A DNA stretch of 64,000 bases, taken from the NCBI GenBank assembly GCA_047967505.1, contig CM106539.1; one strand, written 5' to 3'. Shown here in pieces: positions 58,313 to 64,000 of this stretch. Both the position numbers and the translations under genes were made by a program. The stretch is from Dipteris shenzhenensis. Lineage: Eukaryota > Polypodiophyta > Polypodiopsida > Gleicheniales. Position 1 is the stretch's first letter, and each line of letters opens with the position of its first letter. The notes under the pieces are model-generated. The model was not told the DNA's origin. It saw only the letters and a list, made by a program, of their open reading frames with translations, and searched no databases.

Positions 58313-58780
58313 GAGGGATGGAGAGAGTGTGCGAGAGAAAGGGTGAGGGTGCGAGAGAGTGGAAATGTCAGGGGCAAGTGGGAGGTGGTGTGGGAGTGGA
58401 GAGCTCTTCAAACAATGAAATGAAAATGAGGGCCCATTCTTTTATATAGGGCCCAAAACCCTAATTTTAAAAAATACTTGTTTTTAATAAAAACTCTAAA
58501 AAAAGTAAAAGTGGTGCAACCTTAAGCTAAATACTTATAGTTAACATCCAATAACTCAAAATTTCTCATTTGTACTGCAACTCATGGCCATTATACATTG
58601 GCTTTACTACAAATCACATAACTAAAATTACAAAGAAATTCTGAAACTTATGCATGGGCATCCACATTGGAAGAGTCTACACCATCATTTTCATTTGTCT
58701 CCACCCATATGCACCCTTGTCCTATGATGGGTTGCACGCTACCTTCCATGATTCTGTCTTGTATTTGATGAGTTGTATAT
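58313..58780. other. No gene seen upstream of the histone copy
   Basis: GA-rich DNA to 58400, then AT-rich sequence. No promoter element is clear, which fits a retrocopied origin. Confidence 0.4.
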
Positions 58781-58786
58781 TCTTCT

Positions 58787-60020
58787 TCAACGTTTGACGT
58801 TAACATCTTGCACTGCATGGGACACTAAGGACTCTTTGAATGCTAGAATTGCAGTTGCTCTTTTTTCGATACGCCTGTACCACCATTGAACCATTGGGCT
58901 TGACTTAGTTCTACCACCCCCGTGTTCGGTTGCTCTATCATATGCATAATGTGCTTGCCAATGTGATCTTTCCATGCCCTAAGTGGACCACACTTTGATG
59001 CTTCCATAATTCCATGCCATGTATGGTGCATGAGCATATAAAATGTGCTGCCAAATAGAAAAACAAATTAGTAATTATAGGACCATTCAATATGCACATC
59101 TCAATGTCCAAGTTAGAGATTACCATGTACTGTGTGAAATGATTTTTTCCCCAAGCTATCTTGATATTTTGGCTAAAGTGATACACAACATTGATGAAAC
59201 ACTGTGCATCATCATTTTTGAATCTTTTCTTTTGTAGTAAAGGTACTAAGCTATCAAGAACTAACCACACTCGCACCTTTTCCAATCTCTTTTGTCCTTC
59301 CCCCCCTCGTTCACAACATGCATTATGTAGCTTTCTCCCTACATTAAACTCATTAGCATGTTTGAGCTTGTCATTCTTCTTCTTTGTAGAAAGGAATTTT
59401 AAAACCTTGACACCACCAAAGCTTTGGCTTACAAGGAACATTACCTATTTTTCGAGATCTTTTCTCATCTTTTGTAATCTTTACTTGCCCAGAGTGTAGT
59501 CCCATATCTGGAATAACCTTTTCAATTCTTGCAATCATCCTCTCACTCTCTTGTTGGGGCTTCAATTATATGCATCAATGATGTACAGATGCACCAACTT
59601 TTCAATTATTCTCACAATAGCATGAAGTGCACAAATGTGTACTTGCTCAAGAGGAATTTCGAGAATTGGGCTCCATGATGGATCTTTCCCTGGAGCATCC
59701 CTATCTGGTGCCTTTGTTTGATCTATCTCTGCAAGTTCAAAGGCTTTGTTTTCAAAGTTAGTGTACTACATACATGTTGGGGCTTATCGACTGAATCAAG
59801 TACGCCAAAATTGAGTGCATGCTTGGCCTTATCAACATCAGTTTGTTTAGGAAGCGGGGCTTTAACTTTTGCTCCCACAAAAAGACATGCTATTTTTAAG
59901 ATCTTAAATATGAGCCGATATGCCCTTGTAATTGCCTCCTTGCATCCATCGCTTATATCATTCACTACAAGTTGATTCACACTATTCCCATCACTAGCAT
60001 CTACATCCAACCACTTCATT
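58787..60020 (-). pseudogene. Unrecognised decayed reading frame
   Basis: Minus-strand pieces in order: 60019-59723 (MKWLDVDASD, GAKVKAPLPKQTDVDKAKHA), then ILEIPLEQVHICALHAIVRI near 59590-59670, IEKVIPDMGLHSGQVKITKD (59565-59450), and after a frameshift FGGVKVLKFLSTKKKNDKLK with KLHNACCERGGEGQKRLEKV (59441-59290) and LVLDSLVPLLQKKRF. The text is protein-like and extends over about 1.2 kb with several stops. A transposon-borne protein is likely, but I do not recognise the family. Confidence 0.4.
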
Positions 60021-60333
60021 CCCTAGCAAGATCACCAAATGTTGATGGACAAATCATAGAGTGACATAATGGTACTTTGGTTTGTCTTGTCATTCCTTAT
60101 CCTTTGCTTTCTCTTTGGGTATGTGTGCCAGAGTGCCTTTTTTAGATGGCCAAGTGATGGTTTGATTCATAGTGAATTAGTGCGAGCATATCAAGTGTAT
60201 GAAAGAAGCATGGAGAGGCACCAAGGAGCACTCATTTTAAAACGAATTGCATACAAAGAGAAGACAACATACACAATGAATTGGAAATAAGACAATGAAA
60301 GAGAAGATATTATACACAACAAAATAAGACTCT

Positions 60334-60560
60334 TTCATTACTTCACTAAATTAGCAATCAAAACTTTGGCTGCCCTTTCTGCATATTGCTCTAAAAACAA
60401 GATGACCCTAACTTGTAGGTCTCTAAGACCTTGTATACATGAATTTGGAATCTCTTGATAGTTGCAAGTCCCACTACCTCACCCTTGTTGTCTAGCACAA
60501 TGGATACCTAGATTTGGTGTGATGAATATGGCATTAATGTTCAAAAGGGGTCTCCTCCCC
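60334..60560 (-). pseudogene. Short unrecognised coding-like segment
   Basis: One minus frame reads FITPNLGIHCARQQG, a TGA, then NYQEIPNSCIQGLRDLQVRV and ILFLEQYAERAAKVLIANLV, ending with TAA at 60334. It lies upstream of, and on the same strand as, the decayed frame at 58787-60020 and may belong to the same former element. Function unknown. Confidence 0.3.
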
Positions 60561-60659
60561 ATTTGTCACCTGAATTGGTCCTTTGCTCCTTTGCTAGTTT
60601 CTCTCGTGCTTGCTCCCTATCACCTTACCTTAGTTGATACATCCCAGAGACATTAATTT

Positions 60660-61540
60660 GGGGACTCAATAGTTTTCCATTTGAGTAATAATTCGACCAA
60701 ATTTCCCATCTTTAGTTTTAATGAGGAAATATCTCCTTTGAATGGCTACACCTTTTGGTGAAGATTGGAAACAATTAGATAAATTTTCCTTCATAATGTG
60801 TCTGAAATTAGTGTAATGGTTTTCCTTGGAAATAATGTCCAAAATTAAGCGAAATGTATTGGAAAATTTAAGTAAAATATGATCTTTCAATTTGTGAGAG
60901 TTGGTCTCTAACATGGTCCAATTTAGGCTTAAATTGAGTAAGTTATGGTTAATCAAACTTAAGTTGAAAATTATGCTTTTGAGGGGTCTTTGGTAAAAGA
61001 ATTAGGCTTTGGAGGCATCTTTGGCCATTAAACTAGGTGCGAACATGCCTTAGCCTTTTGAAGACTAAACATAATGTGGTTAGACTAAATAAGTAGGGTC
61101 AATTTAGTTAAATTAGGCTAGCTATAATTAGATTGCTCTAACCTATGATTAGTTGTAACCTTACCTAAGGTTAGTTTAGTAAGGTTAGACTAACTATAGC
61201 TACATAGCGTTAGTTCTAACATATCTTGGTTAAATCTTACCTACCACATGTTAAGAGTAGAGGAGAGACGATGTAGGGGGTGAGATTGTATAGAGTGTGG
61301 AAGCATGATTAGTATACAAGGAGTATTAAGGATTTCGTAGTAGCTATAATGAATCTATTCTATCTAAATTTGATGATTATGTTTGAATGGTTGGACCAAG
61401 GTATGGTGCTAGAAGAATTCTAGCAGGTGTTTACGCTAGGAATTTGTTAAGTTTGGCAATATTTGAAATCACTCTTGTTCGGTTACAACAAAAAGTGTAT
61501 TGCATGGTCTCTATACAAGTTCTAAGTCAACGCAAAGTGG
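60660..61540. other. No gene seen; TTAGG-like words
   Basis: Non-coding. 61090-61210 has GGTTAG/GTTAGACTAACTATAG words like the minisatellite at 52085-52520. Confidence 0.5.
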
Positions 61541-61547
61541 TGTATAG

Positions 61548-61548
61548 T

Positions 61549-61610
<62 letters not shown>

Positions 61611-61625
61611 AGGGAGGGAGGGAGG

Positions 61626-61683
<58 letters not shown>

Positions 61684-61706
61684 GGGTTGGGGGGGGGAGG
61701 GAGAGA
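61548..61706. repeat. (GA)n microsatellite with GGGA tetramer insert
   Basis: (GA)n 61552-61602, (GGGA)n about 61603-61628, (GA)n again to 61681, then a G-run. Confidence 0.95.
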
Positions 61707-61759
61707 GCTCAAAATTGATGTGCAAGATATGCATGTGGATAGATCGATAAATAAGCATT

Positions 61760-63096
61760 TATGCCATGCTAAATAGTCTTGTAATGACCTTAAGTAATTG
61801 TTCAATAGTGTGTTGTAGCAACATAGCATAGCACTTCATAATGCATCCACTCATATATGCATGTGAACCTTTGAATTTATGTTCCTTTGTACCTAATGTA
61901 AAATTGCAATGGGGATGGTTGCATAATTTACTTTGCTTCAAGTTTTCTTCTTTCCTATCCATGAAGTTGCCAGGACTTTTTCTAGTACTATGATGTTACT
62001 CCAATGTATTGTGTTGTGACAAGCAAGGAGTAACCCATTTGATTTAAAGGAATCTTATAGATACGATTCGGCTCTATTGTTGTAAAGATAGTGAAATAAC
62101 CTCATTATTGTTATGTTTAAATAATTGATGAAGCATCATTAAGTCAAATGTTTTGTTTGAAATTGAAAATATATATTCAAAGTGATTCTTGAACTTTTTT
62201 ACTTTCTTCCCACGTTTTTTGGTGCCCTATGTTGTGATAGTTTAAGCCATACACATGCATGATTTAGGGGAAACCTTATATTGGTACAATTATTGAGAAC
62301 ATGCACCTAAGTTAAATGCCTTTAAATGTGTCATCAACTCTCAAATGTCAATGTTCTCCACTATGATTGAATGTTTCAACCAATGGTATTTTCTACCCAT
62401 GTGCAAGTTCTCTTTCTTGAAATATTTTTCCCCATTTTAAATCTAGAGCAAATTGAGAATATTAGTAACATAACACTTAAAAAGATATCATAGTTACTAG
62501 AGGGGCACACTTTGATGGGCCAAATATAGTACTTTTCGTACCTAAAATGTGAGAAAAAGATGGTACGTAGATTGCACTTGGGAAGAACTTCATATTGATA
62601 ACTTTTATAGTGATTGTTGCTACCTTTTAAAACGTTAATCTACTTTTTATTTTAGCACCTTCTTCATCAAATAGATTTTTTGATATTGTCAGCACGTGCT
62701 TTCATGCCCTTCGACATGAAATTATTTTATCACATTTTGATTCTTATTTGCACATTGACCACATGTTGAATATTCAAGTCCTTTCATTTATGGGGGTTGT
62801 TCCTTTCTCCTTCTATATTGCCTTGTATTACATTCTCTTCTCTCTAAGAATAGCATAAATTTCATAAATTTTTTATGTTTGGACATATGACTTGAAGTAG
62901 GATACTAGGTGATGGTATGAGCTTGTCATAAGCATATGTTGTGGAATATAACACTAGAAGAGGGTTTCTGGGTGGAAGAGAAGCGGAATGGTACAGCGGA
63001 GATTGTCAATCCATAACTTATGAACATTTGGGGAGGATATGCCTTAATCTAGATACCTTGTGATTCCATGTCTCCCATGATGCTTTAAAAAGGGAG
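61760..63096. other. No gene seen
   Basis: AT-rich DNA with no domain or RNA gene recognised on either strand. Confidence 0.5.
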
Positions 63097-63515
63097 CTTA
63101 AAGAGAATCATAAATATTTTGGTTGCTGTCCTTGCACGTAGAAATGTTAGAAAATGGGAGTTCAATTACATGATTGTGATTTTCTACATTTTTGTGTTGA
63201 GAGAGTTGGAAGTCACATGATTAAGATGTGAAACCAAATCATAGCAAAAATGATAGCCAAAAAAATTTGTGCACAGTTTCCAAAAATGTAAGAAATAATG
63301 AAGGGACCTTAAAGAGAATCATAAATATTTTGGTTGCTGTCCTTGCACGTAGAAATGTTAGAAAAAGGGAGTTCAGTTACATGATAGTGATTTTCTACAT
63401 TTTTGTGTTGAGAGAGTTGGAAGTCACATGATTAAGATGTGAAACCAAATCATAGCAAAAATGACAGCCAAAAAAATTTGTGCATAGTTTCTAAAAATGT
63501 AAGAAATAATGGACA
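63097..63515. repeat. Two-copy tandem duplication, 211-bp period
   Basis: CTTAAAGAGAATCATAAATA begins at 63097 and again at 63308. The copies match almost base for base to about 63515, which suggests a recent duplication. Confidence 0.92.
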
Positions 63516-63845
63516 TGGCATTAGGGGTTCATGATGGAAGCAAGAGAGAAGTCAGTTCTTGAAAAGTAATGAGAGAGCTAGCTCCACAATTGATATGTTA
63601 CTAGCCTTAAAAAATGTATAGCTTTGTATAAAATATGCAAACAATTGTTATCAGTTGTGATGCTATTTGGCTTTTACACATAACAAAATCTAATGCAACG
63701 AATATCGCAAGTAAGACATGGCACATATAAATGGGACAATTGCTAGAAAATAAATCAAAGAGCAAAGGCACCAAGTTGGGAAGTTGGGTCCTCGGGAATA
63801 GGATGTCTCTCTCACTCACACACATGCATGCACATGCGTGCACAC

Positions 63846-63847
63846 AT

Positions 63848-63882
<35 letters not shown>

Positions 63883-63892
63883 CTCTCTATTT
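63846..63892. repeat. (CT)n microsatellite
   Basis: Pure (CT)n run of about 30 bp, preceded by CA/TG-alternating sequence (63814-63848). Confidence 0.95.
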
Positions 63893-64000
63893 GGCATTGC
63901 CATCCCCCCTCTTTAATGGTTTATGACTTGTAGTGGGAGTTGATTGGGAGATTAGATTAATTAGATTGCTAATAAGGAGGTTGTGGTGGAACGTGCTAGA

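Overview
The window is nuclear DNA from a land plant with a large, transposon-rich genome, possibly a gymnosperm or another non-angiosperm; the species cannot be named from this sequence. The evidence is GT-AG introns, a plant-specific RUNKEL/Fused-type kinase gene, CCCTAAA-type (plant) telomere-like tracts, Ty3/gypsy, Ty1/copia-type, LINE and Helitron-superfamily remains, and long GA/CT microsatellites. No bacterial operons, CRISPR arrays or rRNA genes are present.

Layout. 1-12315: head-to-tail tandem array of a unit of about 2.85 kb (three whole copies plus a fourth that carries 1.46 kb of extra LINE reverse-transcriptase sequence). 12316-15170: a gypsy RT fragment butted against the 5' half (ORF1 plus endonuclease) of a LINE. 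15170-17720: G-rich and GA-rich satellites, then gene-poor DNA ending in a probable tRNA-derived SINE. 18135-27208: eight exons encoding the kinase domain of RUNKEL, all in frame with GT-AG splice sites; the 6 kb intron 4 is filled with gypsy and gag-only LTR-retrotransposon sequence. 28.6-30.1 kb: short direct duplications. 31.0-37.9 kb (minus strand): a decayed Helentron-like element with an RPA-like OB-fold reading frame, Rep, Pif1-type helicase and a fused EEP endonuclease. 38903-40026: the C-terminal RUNKEL exon(s), frameshifted. 43470-43682: another RUNKEL armadillo-region exon, but inverted and abutting a degenerate telomere-like tract (43684-44236). 45.1-49.0 kb: an unrecognised multi-exon minus-strand gene interrupted by a complete gag-only LTR retrotransposon (46223-48837) with a perfect 5-bp target duplication. 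49-56 kb: CT/C-rich low-complexity DNA, minisatellites and a second telomere-like tract. 56.0-56.7 kb: two long hairpin-forming inverted repeats. 57555-58312: an intronless, broken CENH3-like (centromeric histone H3) copy. 58.8-60.6 kb: unrecognised decayed minus-strand reading frames. 60.6-64 kb: mostly non-coding, with a GA microsatellite and a 211-bp tandem duplication.

The genes do not form a pathway. What stands out is the break-up of RUNKEL (kinase half intact, middle missing, C-terminal piece displaced, one exon inverted beside telomere-like repeats), the Helentron-like element lying between its two halves, and the CENH3-like retrocopy. Exon and domain assignments come from reading the translations against remembered family patterns; no database search was run.
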